This document shows positions 8,782 through 17,400 of a DNA stretch of 64,000 nt, one piece after another. The notes below the pieces were generated by a model. That model saw only the letters and a list, made by a program, of their open reading frames with translations, had not been told where the DNA came from and did no database searches. The stretch comes from Catellicoccus marimammalium M35/04/3 (lineage in GTDB: Bacteria > Bacillota > Bacilli > Lactobacillales > Catellicoccaceae). The position numbers and the translations under genes were made by a program. Numbering within the stretch: the first letter of the stretch is position 1; each line of letters begins with the position of its first letter. Location: assembly GCF_000313915.1 (NCBI RefSeq), contig NZ_AMYT01000022.1:1-64000 (forward strand), given 5' to 3'.

Positions 8782-9402
8782 CTATTTTTCCATTGCACGA
8801 TCGTAGTTATCGTTGATGAAGTCCCAGTTTAATACTTTCCAGAAAGCATCAACATATTCTTTACGACGATTGTTGTATTTTAAGTAATAAGCATGTTCCC
8901 AAACGTCAATCGCCATAATTGGAGTATAACCACCATCTAATGGAGTATCTTGATTTGGTGTAGAAATTACTTCTAATTCTTTGTTTTTATTTACAACTAA
9001 CCAAGCAAATCCTGAACCAAAGCGAGCCATTGCTGCTTTTGTAAATTCATCTTGGAAGTTTTCAAAAGAGCCAAAAGCTTCAACAATCGCTTTACCGATA
9101 CGGAAATCCATTGGATCTTTTACTAATTTTTCTGGAGTCATTTCTTGCCATAAGAAGCAATGGTTGAAGTGACCTCCACCGTTATTACGAACTGCAGTGC
9201 GGATATCTTCTGGTAAAGCTTGGATATCACTCATTAATTCGTTTAAAGATTTATTTTGTAACGCAGGATGTTTTTCTAAGGCTGCGTTTAAATTGTTCAC
9301 GTAAGCTTGATGGTGCATGTCATGATGTAAATGCATAGTTTGTTCATCAATGATAGGTTCTAATGCATCATAAGCGTAAGGTAAATCTGGTAATTGAAAC
9401 AT
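8782..9402 (-). CDS. sodA: Superoxide dismutase (Mn/Fe family)
   Basis: Converts superoxide to peroxide and oxygen in the cytoplasm. The start chosen (206 aa, MFQLPDLPYAYDALEP) follows AAAGGAGG on the minus strand; a longer frame adds 17 residues unlike the family. Metal ligands are visible at H26 (HLHHDMHH), H81 (GGGHFNHCF), D166 and H170 (DVWEHAYY), and GSGFAWLV is also conserved. The sequence resembles the manganese-type SodA of lactic acid bacteria, but metal choice cannot be fixed by eye. It is a monocistronic gene with its own terminator. Confidence 0.95.
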   Translation of the reverse strand: MFQLPDLPYAYDALEPIIDEQTMHLHHDMHHQAYVNNLNAALEKHPALQNKSLNELMSDIQALPEDIRTAVRNNGGGHFNHCFLWQEMTPEKLVKDPMDFRIGKAIVEAFGSFENFQDEFTKAAMARFGSGFAWLVVNKNKELEVISTPNQDTPLDGGYTPIMAIDVWEHAYYLKYNNRRKEYVDAFWKVLNWDFINDNYDRAMEK

Positions 9403-9505
9403 AATTATTTCCTCCTTTATTCTCTCTTTCTTCATTATAATAGAAAACCACAAAAAATGAGTTTATTTTGCTCAAAATTACCCAAAAAAGAAAAAGAGTT
9501 ATTGT

Positions 9506-9535
9506 TTGAGAGATGAATTCTATCTTCGGTATAAT
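9506..9535 (+). promoter_or_regulatory. Promoter of the HdeD-like gene
   Basis: TTGAGA (9506-9511), 18-base spacer, TATAAT (9530-9535). Confidence 0.55.
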
Positions 9536-9555
9536 AGAAGAGAGGAGGGAGAAAA

Positions 9556-10089
9556 ATGGAAAAGAGAAGATTTAATTGGATGAGTCTCATTGTTGGGATT
9601 CTATTTTTGGTGGTGTCTTTTATATTATTGATCAATCCAAGTTTTAGTTTAGAATGGATTGTCATTTATGTAGCAATAGTGGCGATTGTCGAAGGTGTGT
9701 TGGAACTTTTCTTCCGTCATCAACTACATAAACAATTAGGAATTGAAAATAAACATTGGGTTTCTTTAGTAATGGGAATCCTTCTTATTGTATTGGGAGT
9801 AGTATTACTCTTCAATATCTCTTTTGGTATAGAAGTTTTACCATATATCTTTGCTTTTTGGTTTGTGATCGATTCGGTAGACAATTTATTCCTACTAGAT
9901 TTTGCTCGTTTAGTCGGTAAAGGATATTATTGGTTCACTTTAATTGCTAGTCTTTTAGGAATTTTCTTAGGCGTTTGGTTGTTTATGAACCCAGTAGCTT
10001 CTAGTGTAGTGTGTTGTTATCTTGTTTCTTTATTCTTTATGTGGTTTGGAATTCAATATATTTGGGAAGCTTTTGTTTTACGCTATTAA
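9556..10089 (+). CDS. HdeD/DUF308 family membrane protein
   Basis: A 177-residue protein with about six hydrophobic segments arranged as three hairpins, each starting with a repeat of the type GIL(F/L)(L/I)V with LLxNP or LLFN in the turn (around residues 13-27, 74-89 and 130-145). This internal repeat is the mark of the DUF308/HdeD family. E. coli HdeD is tied to acid resistance, but the role in Firmicutes is not established. AGAGGAGGGAG precedes the ATG. It is a single gene between divergent sodA and convergent rpsD. Confidence 0.8.
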   Translation: MEKRRFNWMSLIVGILFLVVSFILLINPSFSLEWIVIYVAIVAIVEGVLELFFRHQLHKQLGIENKHWVSLVMGILLIVLGVVLLFNISFGIEVLPYIFAFWFVIDSVDNLFLLDFARLVGKGYYWFTLIASLLGIFLGVWLFMNPVASSVVCCYLVSLFFMWFGIQYIWEAFVLRY

Positions 10090-10101
10090 AAATATCAAAA
10101 G

Positions 10102-10133
10102 AAAAACCGATGTCTTTGGCATCGGTTTTTTTA
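10102..10133 (+). terminator. Terminator after the HdeD-like gene
   Basis: AAAAACCGATG / CATCGGTTTTT hairpin with a 7-base loop and a T-run. Confidence 0.85.
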
Positions 10134-10135
10134 TA

Positions 10136-10166
10136 CAAAAAAAGCACTCGATAAAGAGTGCTTTTT
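10136..10166 (-). terminator. Terminator of rpsD (minus strand)
   Basis: AAAAAGCACTC / GAGTGCTTTTT hairpin. On the minus strand, eight T follow directly after the rpsD end; it can also act on the plus strand. Confidence 0.8.
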
Positions 10167-10201
10167 GCATAAAATCCAAAAGATATCGCAGAAAAGATAT
10201 C

Positions 10202-10813
10202 TTAAAGTTTTTTGTTGTAGAATTCAACGATTAATGATTCGTCGATTTCTGGGTATAACTCATCACGTTCTGGTAAACGAGTTAAGCTACCTTCCATTTT
10301 ATCTTCGTCAAATGAAACGAATGCTGGACGTCCAACGATTGATTCCATAGCTTCTTTCATTGCTACCATGTTTTGAGATTTTTCACGAACAGAGATCACT
10401 TGACCAACTTCAACGTGGTATGAAGGGATATCTACACGTTTACCATCTACTAAGATATGACCATGGTTAACGAATTGACGAGCTTGACGACGAGTAGAAG
10501 CAAGTCCTAAACGGTAAACTACGTTATCTAAACGTTGTTCTAATAAAACCATGAAGTTAACACCGTGTTTACCTTCTTTGATTTTACCAGCTTGGATGAA
10601 TAAGTTACGGAATTGACGTTCATTCATACCATACATGTTACGTAATTTTTGTTTTTCGTTTAATTGTAATCCGTATTCAGATAATTTAGCACGGTTGTTT
10701 GGTCCATGTTGACCTGGTGCATAAGGGCGACGTGCTAATTCTTTACCAGTACCTGATAATGAGATACCTAAACGACGAGATTTTTTCCAACTTGGTCCTG
10801 TATAACGAGACAT
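10202..10813 (-). CDS. rpsD: 30S ribosomal protein S4 (uS4)
   Basis: A 203-residue primary 16S rRNA-binding protein. It begins [19 protein letters not shown] and contains the [15 protein letters not shown] segment. The S4 RNA-binding domain is in the second half ([19 protein letters not shown]), with the closing [17 protein letters not shown]. The start follows TTGGAGGAA on the minus strand; a longer frame reaches into the leader and is not used. As usual in Firmicutes, rpsD stands alone, away from the main ribosomal operons, with its own promoter and a structured leader where S4 probably represses its own synthesis. Confidence 0.97.
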   Translation of the reverse strand: MSRYTGPSWKKSRRLGISLSGTGKELARRPYAPGQHGPNNRAKLSEYGLQLNEKQKLRNMYGMNERQFRNLFIQAGKIKEGKHGVNFMVLLEQRLDNVVYRLGLASTRRQARQFVNHGHILVDGKRVDIPSYHVEVGQVISVREKSQNMVAMKEAMESIVGRPAFVSFDEDKMEGSLTRLPERDELYPEIDESLIVEFYNKKL

Positions 10814-10839
10814 AGTTAAATTCCTCCAATAATATAAAT

Positions 10840-10990
10840 GTATTTTTTGGAGTAAAATAATAAGTAAAAACTTCATATACGTTCAGTTTATTCTTCAATC
10901 TTCACCGTTGCAGCCGGGGTACACAATTGAACCATATAGGCAATAAACTGTTGACGCGATACTGTTTTTTAGCTGCATTATTTTACACGC
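10840..10990 (-). ncRNA. rpsD mRNA leader, probable S4 autoregulatory structure
   Basis: On the minus strand the region between the rpsD promoter and RBS has long-range pairing: CAGTTTATT (10942-10950) pairs with AATAAACTG (10884-10892). The 49 bases enclosed hold the GC-rich TACCCCGGCTGCAACGG in an otherwise AT-rich leader. In B. subtilis and relatives S4 binds a pseudoknot in its own leader; position and structure fit, but I cannot confirm the Rfam class by eye. Confidence 0.5.
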
Positions 10991-10995
10991 TCTTG

Positions 10996-11023
10996 ATTAT
11001 ATCATATTTCTTTAAAAAAGCAA
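10996..11023 (-). promoter_or_regulatory. Promoter of rpsD
   Basis: Minus strand: TTGCTT (11018-11023), 16-base spacer, TATAAT (10996-11001), about 180 bases before the start codon. Confidence 0.6.
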
Positions 11024-11071
11024 TGATAGTTTTTTCTATCCACCTCTATATAAATGAAAGAAAAAATAAAA

Positions 11072-11170
11072 TTGTTTCTTTTTCATGAAAATTATGTATA
11101 ATAGAAAGCAAGTGATATTTGTCGTTATAAACGTTGAGAGAGAAGAGAAGGCTAGTCTTCTCTTTTTTTT
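11072..11170 (+). other. Promoter plus terminator enclosing about 60 bases: short RNA or attenuated leader
   Basis: TTGTTT (11072-11077) and TATAAT (11097-11102), 19 bases apart, are followed about 40 bases later by the hairpin AAGAGAAG / CTTCTCTT (11143-11164) with a run of T. No reading frame of note lies between. It would produce a transcript of roughly 60 bases, or act as an attenuated leader for the channel gene 120 bases further on. The rest of the 10814-11290 gap is the rpsD leader and promoter plus AT-rich sequence; a second weak promoter (TGGACA 11207, TAAAAT 11230) may serve the channel gene. Confidence 0.4.
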
Positions 11171-11290
11171 ATTTCTTGATTTATTTTCTGAAAATATGAA
11201 AAAGTATGGACAAAATGTTCATAATACCATAAAATAAAAAAGTCAAATCATATGCAATTATTATAAAAAATATTTTATTGGAGGAAGAAA

Positions 11291-12028
11291 ATGGAAGCAG
11301 ATTTTTCATTATCTGTTCGTGTAATCTCTGAAATTATTGCTACAGCTTTAATGGTATTAATCGGAAATGGTTCTGTAGCAAACGCAGAATTAACAGGAAC
11401 AAAAGGACATAAGACAGGTTGGTTATTAATCGCTATTGGTTATGGATGTGCGGTTATGTTACCAGCAATGATTTTTGGTGGTATTAGTGGGAACCATATC
11501 AATCCAGCCTTTACGATTGGATTAGCAGTAAGTGGTTTATTCCCATGGAACGAAGTATTACCTTATGTCTGCGCTCAATTTTTAGGTGCATTTATCGGAC
11601 AATTCTTAGTTTATGTTGGTTTCAAACCATTCTTTGATAAAACAGAAAACTCAGAGTTAGTTTTTGCACCATTTGCAACAACTCCAGCTGCAAATAGCAC
11701 TTGGAACGGTGTGTTCTCTGAATTTGTTGGATCATTTATCTTATTCTTTGCTGCTTTAGGAATTACTAAGGCTGCTTTCTTCCAAGATAATCAAGGAACT
11801 GCACACTTTGCGCTAGGATTTTTAGTTTTAGCTCTTGTTTTATCACTAGGTGGATTAACAGGTCCAGCGTTAAACCCTGCTCGTGACTTAGCTCCACGTA
11901 TTTTACACCAAGTGTTACCTTTAAAACATAAAGGAAGTTCTCATTGGGATTATGCTTGGGTACCAGTAGTAATGCCAATTTTAGCAAGTATTGTTGCCGT
12001 AGCATTATTCAAAATGTTATATATGTAA
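11291..12028 (+). CDS. MIP family channel, glycerol facilitator type
   Basis: A 245-residue major intrinsic protein with six membrane helices and two half-helices. Both NPA boxes are present: NHINPAFT (N71-P72-A73) and LNPARD (N195-P196-A197). The aspartate after the second box (NPARD) is typical of glycerol facilitators, where water-only aquaporins usually have another residue. Glycerol and small solutes are therefore the more likely cargo. GGAGG precedes the ATG by 7 bases. No glycerol kinase or oxidase gene is adjacent. It is monocistronic with a strong terminator. Confidence 0.88.
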   Translation: MEADFSLSVRVISEIIATALMVLIGNGSVANAELTGTKGHKTGWLLIAIGYGCAVMLPAMIFGGISGNHINPAFTIGLAVSGLFPWNEVLPYVCAQFLGAFIGQFLVYVGFKPFFDKTENSELVFAPFATTPAANSTWNGVFSEFVGSFILFFAALGITKAAFFQDNQGTAHFALGFLVLALVLSLGGLTGPALNPARDLAPRILHQVLPLKHKGSSHWDYAWVPVVMPILASIVAVALFKMLYM

Positions 12029-12035
12029 GAAAGAG

Positions 12036-12072
12036 AAGATACTCGTAATAAAGATTACGAGTATCTTTTTTT
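12036..12072 (+). terminator. Terminator after the MIP channel gene
   Basis: The perfect 14-bp stem AAGATACTCGTAAT / ATTACGAGTATCTT has a short loop and T-run. Confidence 0.9.
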
Positions 12073-12186
12073 ATTTTCTTTATAAAAATAAGCAAAATGT
12101 GAATTGAATTACGTTAAAAGCACTAATTTAGGTTTAAAATAATATTAAGGTTACTTTTGTTTTTCTTATAGAAAGGAAGTTTTTTT

Positions 12187-13707
12187 ATGAAAAAGAGAAG
12201 TTTAAAGATGCCGGGTGCTTTTACCATTTTGTTTATTTTAACGTTACTATCCATTTTGCTTACTTGGTTTGTCCCTGCTGGAAGCTATGATAAAGTCTCT
12301 TATCAAGCAGAAAGTCACGATTTATTGTTTGTTGATTCACACGGAAAAGAAAAAAACTTACCTGCCACACAAAAGACATTAGATCAACTAGGATTGAAAA
12401 TTGATATTCATCAGTTCACTTCTGGTGCGATTCAAAAACCAGTCTCCATCCCTAATACTTATAAAAGAGTCAAACAAAAACCAGAAAGTTTTTTGTCCTT
12501 TGCTACAGATATGGTTCAAGGAACTATTGAAGCAGTAGATATTATGGTCTTTATTTTGGTTTTAGGAGGAATGATTGGAGTAGTAAAAGCCAGTGGAGCT
12601 TTTGAGTCTGGTCTTAGTGCACTAACAAAGAAAACAAAAGGAAAAGAATTTTTATTGATTGCCCTAGTAGCAATTTTAATGGCTCTTGGTGGAACTTTTT
12701 GTGGAATTGAAGAAGAAGCCGTTGCTTTTTATCCTATTTTAGTGCCAATTTTTATTGCAATGGGGTATGATTCAATCATTTGTGTTGGAGCAATCTTTTT
12801 AGCCAGTTCCATCGGGACATGTTTTTCAACCATTAACCCATTTTCAGCCGTGATTGCTTCTAATGCGGCAGGGATCAATTTTACAGAAGGGTTGAATTGG
12901 CGTATTTTAGGTTGTGCGGTTGCAACACTTTTTGTTCTTGGTTATTTATATTGGTATGCTAAAAAAATTAAGGCTAACCCTGAGTTTTCCTATTCTTATG
13001 AGGACCGAGAAAAATTCGATGCACAATGGGCAGTCTTAGATGAAGATAATGTTCCTGTATTTACTTGGAAAAGAAAAATTATTTTAACGCTTTTTGTAAT
13101 CGCATTTCCTCTAATGATTTGGGGTGTGATGAAAAAAGGTTGGTGGTTCCCTCAAATGGCAGCGTCCTTTTTAACTTTGGCTATTATTATGATGCTCTTA
13201 GTTGGACTTGGAAAACATAGTTTGAGTGAAAAACAAGTGATTGATGCTTTTGTTAATGGCGCTTCTAGTTTAGTAGGAGTTTCTTTAATCATTGGGTTAG
13301 CTCGTGGTATCAATTTGATTTTAACAAAAGGCTATATTTCAGATACGATTCTATATGAAGCTTCTAAATTAGTTCAAGGAATGAATGGTACTTTATTTAT
13401 CATCGTTTTAGTTTTTATCTTCTTTATTTTAGGATTTATTGTTCCTTCTTCTTCTGGATTGGCTGTTCTAGCAATGCCTATTTTTGCTCCTTTAGCAGAA
13501 ACGGTTCATATTCCTCGCTTTGCTGTAGTAATGGCTTATCAATTTGGTCAATATGCAATGCTATTTTTAGCGCCAACAGGTCTTGTTATGGCGACATTAC
13601 AAATGTTAGATATGCGTTATAGTCATTGGTTACGCTTTGTTTGGCCAGTTGTTCTTTTTGTTCTTCTTTTTGGTACAGGTTTAATCATTACGAGTTTATA
13701 TTTCTAA
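12187..13707 (+). CDS. YfcC/DcuC-type membrane transporter
   Basis: A 506-residue protein with about 12 hydrophobic segments. The start MKMPGAFTILFILTLL-like block, the FVPAGSY motif, a periplasm-facing loop of about 75 residues and the conserved LGGTFCGIEEEAVAFYPILVP segment identify the YfcC family (C4-dicarboxylate/amino acid anaerobic carrier group). A second conserved block, GFIVPSSSGLAVLAMPI, is near the C-terminus. Relatives are annotated as dicarboxylate, arginine/ornithine or short-peptide carriers, so the substrate is unknown. No arginine deiminase or dipeptidase gene is adjacent. GAAAGGAAG precedes the ATG. No terminator separates it from tadA. Confidence 0.82.
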   Translation: MKKRSLKMPGAFTILFILTLLSILLTWFVPAGSYDKVSYQAESHDLLFVDSHGKEKNLPATQKTLDQLGLKIDIHQFTSGAIQKPVSIPNTYKRVKQKPESFLSFATDMVQGTIEAVDIMVFILVLGGMIGVVKASGAFESGLSALTKKTKGKEFLLIALVAILMALGGTFCGIEEEAVAFYPILVPIFIAMGYDSIICVGAIFLASSIGTCFSTINPFSAVIASNAAGINFTEGLNWRILGCAVATLFVLGYLYWYAKKIKANPEFSYSYEDREKFDAQWAVLDEDNVPVFTWKRKIILTLFVIAFPLMIWGVMKKGWWFPQMAASFLTLAIIMMLLVGLGKHSLSEKQVIDAFVNGASSLVGVSLIIGLARGINLILTKGYISDTILYEASKLVQGMNGTLFIIVLVFIFFILGFIVPSSSGLAVLAMPIFAPLAETVHIPRFAVVMAYQFGQYAMLFLAPTGLVMATLQMLDMRYSHWLRFVWPVVLFVLLFGTGLIITSLYF

Positions 13708-13773
13708 GAGTTTATCTTGCCACAAAGTAGAATCCTTCTTACAATAAAAATAGTAGAATGGAAGGATAATACG

Positions 13774-14283
13774 ATGGAAGAAAGAGAAAAAGAATATTGG
13801 ATGGAAAAAGCGCTAGAAGAAGCGCAGAAAGCTGCAGATAAAGCGGAAGTTCCGATTGGCGCTATTGTGGTAAAAGAAGGAGAAATTATTGGTCGAGGTC
13901 ATAATTTAAGAGAAACAAGTCATGATGCAACTACGCACGCAGAAATGTTAGCGATTCAAGAAGCTTGTAAAAATTTAGATAATTGGCGCTTGGAAGATTG
14001 TCAGTTATTTGTTACTTTAGAGCCTTGTCCGATGTGTAGTGGTGCGATTTTACAATCAAGGATTCCTGAAGTCTATTTTGGAGCCTATGATCCAAAAGGA
14101 GGGACTGCAGGTACCTTTTATCAATTATTACAAGATGACCGATTTAATCATTGTTGTGACATTGTTGAAGGACATATTTGTGAAGAGGCGTGTCAAAAAC
14201 AACTGCAAGATTTTTTCCGTGCTTTGCGAAAAAGAAAAAAAGAAGAAAAAAGAGCTAGGCAACAACAAAAAGATTTGTTATAA
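13774..14283 (+). CDS. tadA: tRNA-specific adenosine deaminase
   Basis: Deaminates A34 to inosine in the anticodon of tRNA-Arg(ACG), allowing it to read CGU, CGC and CGA. The start at 13774 follows GGAAGG and gives 169 aa, the family norm; a start at 13717 would add an unrelated N-terminus. Zinc ligands and catalytic residues are visible: H55-A-E57 (THAEMLAI) and C85-P-M-C88 (EPCPMCSGAIL). The C-terminus is highly basic. The stop codon overlaps the -10 of the SRP RNA gene; tadA next to ffs is a familiar order in Firmicutes. Confidence 0.95.
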   Translation: MEEREKEYWMEKALEEAQKAADKAEVPIGAIVVKEGEIIGRGHNLRETSHDATTHAEMLAIQEACKNLDNWRLEDCQLFVTLEPCPMCSGAILQSRIPEVYFGAYDPKGGTAGTFYQLLQDDRFNHCCDIVEGHICEEACQKQLQDFFRALRKRKKEEKRARQQQKDLL

Positions 14284-14284
14284 T
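14276..14284 (+). promoter_or_regulatory. Extended -10 promoter of the SRP RNA gene
   Basis: TGTTATAAT lies across the last codons and stop of tadA, 7 bases before the first base of the RNA. The -35 region is poor, so the TGn extension is probably important. Confidence 0.6.
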
Positions 14285-14290
14285 ATCGAT

Positions 14291-14369
14291 GGGCAATGTT
14301 CCGCTTATGAATTGTGTCAGGTCCGGAAGGAAGCAGCACTAAGTATGTCGGGGCATGTGCCCTTTTTTT
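14291..14369 (+). ncRNA. ffs: Signal recognition particle RNA, small 4.5S type
   Basis: The domain IV hallmark GTCAGGTCCGGAAGGAAGC with the following AGCACTAAG is intact (about 14317-14345). This is the Ffh binding site with its asymmetric loop and GGAA tetraloop. The ends GGGCAATG and CATGTGCCC pair to close the hairpin, and a run of seven T ends the transcript. It is the short, Alu-less form, as in other Lactobacillales. With Ffh and FtsY it targets nascent membrane proteins. Reading frames crossing it are not genes. Confidence 0.97.
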
Positions 14370-14400
14370 GTATCTAAAAGAGAAAGGAGTTTCGTTTACT

Positions 14401-17400
14401 GTGTTAAAACAAGAAGGGCTAACGATAGTACTAGCAGGAAAAAATCAAGAAACAAAGATTGACTCTGTTCTATCGCAATTACAAAGTCAAGATGTGATTA
14501 CAGAAATATTGTTGGTGGACTTACATTCAACGGATCGAAGTCAAGAAAAGATGAATGAATGGAAGGAAAAAGAAGAAAGAGTTGAGGTCCTTCTTTCTTC
14601 TGCAGACACAATAAATGCAGGTTGGAATCAAGGATTAGCACAAGCAAAAGGAAAATATGTTTGCTTTTTATCCTTTACTGATACGATTCCACAATATTTT
14701 CCTTTATGGATACAAGCAGAGATTGCGGAAAGTGAAATTACGCTAAGCGCAAAAGCAACAAAAAGAGATCAAAATTTAGAAGAACGCTTAGAACAGTTTA
14801 CGCAACTCTCTTTATCAACTCAAATTTATCGAAAAGAATTTTTAGATCGTTTTTCTTTTCGTTTTTTAAATAGTAAAGAAGCGAGCTGGTGTTTCCATTG
14901 GATTACTTTGTTAGCAGCAGATCGTATTTCTACTTGTCAAAGTAAAGCGAAAAAAGAAGCTTTTCCAGTACAAGAAATGAGATGGCTTTCTTCTTTCCAT
15001 CATATTTTAACGATTGCCAAAGTACGTCCAGAATGGCATGAGATTTTATTATCTTGGATTCAAGAGACATATTTTGTACAATTTTTTGAACAACTACCAA
15101 AAGATTTATCATTTGTAGAATACCAAAAATATAGAAAACAATGGATTTCTTGGTTTGAAAAAGAAGAAGCCACTCAGTTTTCTCATCCTTGGGCTCAATT
15201 ATTGTGGCAAGAGCTACAGCAGCCAAAGGAAGGCTATCTATTCTGGAAATACTATGTAACAAAAGAAATGCGTTATCAGCCCCAAGCTTTACCGCTTTAT
15301 TATCGTCAAAAATTAGATACAACTCTTTGGCCATTTTCTTTATTTTTAACGGCCAAAAAAGTAGAAGAAGGAATTTTATATCAAGGATTTATTGAAAATG
15401 ACCTAGGATTATCTGTAAAACAAGCGATTTTCCGTGTGTCTTTACAAAATGATAAAGAAGTTCTTTTTCCCACTAAAGTGAAGAGTCAAAAAGTAAAAGG
15501 TGGATGGCAAATTTCTTTTGTTTTACCAAAAACAGAAGAAATGAAGAGCCAAGATTGGAAATGGCAATGGAGTTTAGGTTATCATCCGTTGCGTCTACAA
15601 AATGAACAAAGCGTAGAGTTTCAAGATGGCCTATGGCAAACTTCCTCTTATGGTGGTCGTTGGGAAGTTCCTTTGACTGGAAAGAATATAAAAACAATAG
15701 CGAAAAAAGATCTTTTTGGGGCCACAAAAGAAGGAAAAATTCAACCGATAGAAAAAGGAAATGAGCATCAATGGACAGATGTATTTGCCTTTATTCAAGG
15801 AAAAGTACAGGCAGTTCATTTAGATGGTAATGGAGCTTGGGAAGATGATTGCCAACAATATGAATGGAAAAATCATCAAGGATATTTACATCTAGAAAAA
15901 ACAGTGAAAACAACCATTGTAGGTTCAAAAGGCGCGATGTATTTACCTGCTCAACGTAAAGGTTGGGTGTTATGGGATGAAAAAAATCATGTCTTGGAAC
16001 GTTATGCAAAAGCAGAAGAAATAACAAAAGAAAAATTGCAAGCACTAGCAGATGGATTGTATCAGCCTTATTATCTTTATGAGTGGCAAGGAGAATGGAT
16101 ACTTTCACCAATCCAACATGTCGGAAAACAAGAACAAACAGAGGAAATCACTTGGTTTTCAAACCGAATTGAAAAGGAAGAAAGACAAGTAAGAAGTGCT
16201 TTTCCTGCTTTACAATTTTTTATTGCTCAGAAAAAGAAATTAAAAAATCAAGTGCTTTTACAAGCCAAAAGAGATAGTGTTGGTCTAGCTCATCTTGTTT
16301 CTAGCTTAGAAGATGACGGATGGAAAGTACAAGTTGCTTTACCTAAAGGAGTTCGTGCTAGTTATCTTTCAAAAGATATCGTTGTGGGAACAAAATCTTA
16401 TATTCAAGCACTAGCACAAAGTAAATATTTGATTAGTGAGTGTACACTTCCTTCTTATTATCGCTTGAAAAAAGGACAAGTAACTGCTCAATGGATGAAT
16501 GCTCCATTAAGAACAAGAGGAAAAATTAAAGATCAAAAAGAAGAGAAGAAACAATTCAATCGAGCAAAACATTGGTTCGTAGAAAATCAAGCGCAAGGAG
16601 AGCAATGGAAAAAAGAAGTGGGCTATAATGGAGAAGTTCACGCAATCGGATTCCCTTGGGCAGAAGAAATGTATTATTCCACAAAGAAAAAGGAATGGAA
16701 ACAAAACTATGGACTAGATCCAAAGAAAAAAGTAATTGGACTATTATTAGATCAAGATACGTTAAGAAAAGTTCCTTATTCTAAAGACTATCAATACATT
16801 GTTTCTTTTGTAGAAGAAATTTCAGATAATCAATGGTCCGCTCATCAGTTTACGGTAGAAGAAATTGGTGTTTTATGTGATGTAATTTTTGCTAAAGAAG
16901 AAAGAGTTTTAGATACATTTTCTCTGCTAGCTAAACCGCTTTATTTAGTGAATCAAGAAGGAAATTATCCAAAGGTTGTACCCGGAGAAATTCCATCCAT
17001 TATTAAGAAGATGAACGTACAATATATCGTTCCAAGTAGAGAAGAGAAAAAGATTACACCAACCTATTTCACACAATGGGGAGAAAAATTAGCTACTTAT
17101 GCTGCTACTCCAAGAAATGAAAGCTATATTCAACCTTATCTTTCTCTTTGGGCACACAAAGGATATGAAATTTTGTTTACTCTTGTAGGAGTTTTACCAA
17201 AAACAAAAACAATCTGTTTTGAAAGCTTTTATGGAGAAAAAGCGACGGATAATCCAAAAGCATTATATGATTATATGATAAAGAATCATCCAGAATATCG
17301 TTGTATTTGGAATGTGAAAAAAGGTTATGAATCTGTCTTTAAAGAACAAAACTTGCCGTATGTCGTGAATAATAGCTTGTCTGCCCTTTGGGTACAAGCT

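Noticed and set aside
8608-8832. Plus-strand reading frame after dtpT
   Set aside because: It runs through two terminator hairpins and the antisense of sodA, with no family resemblance.
12073-12186. Riboswitch or regulator site before the YfcC-type transporter
   Set aside because: Only AT-rich sequence was seen, with no conserved motif or stable structure.
14039-14400. Reading frames crossing the SRP RNA, including an N-terminal extension of the TagF-like protein starting at 14314
   Set aside because: The conserved SRP RNA occupies this DNA, and a GTG with a good RBS at 14401 gives a sensible start.
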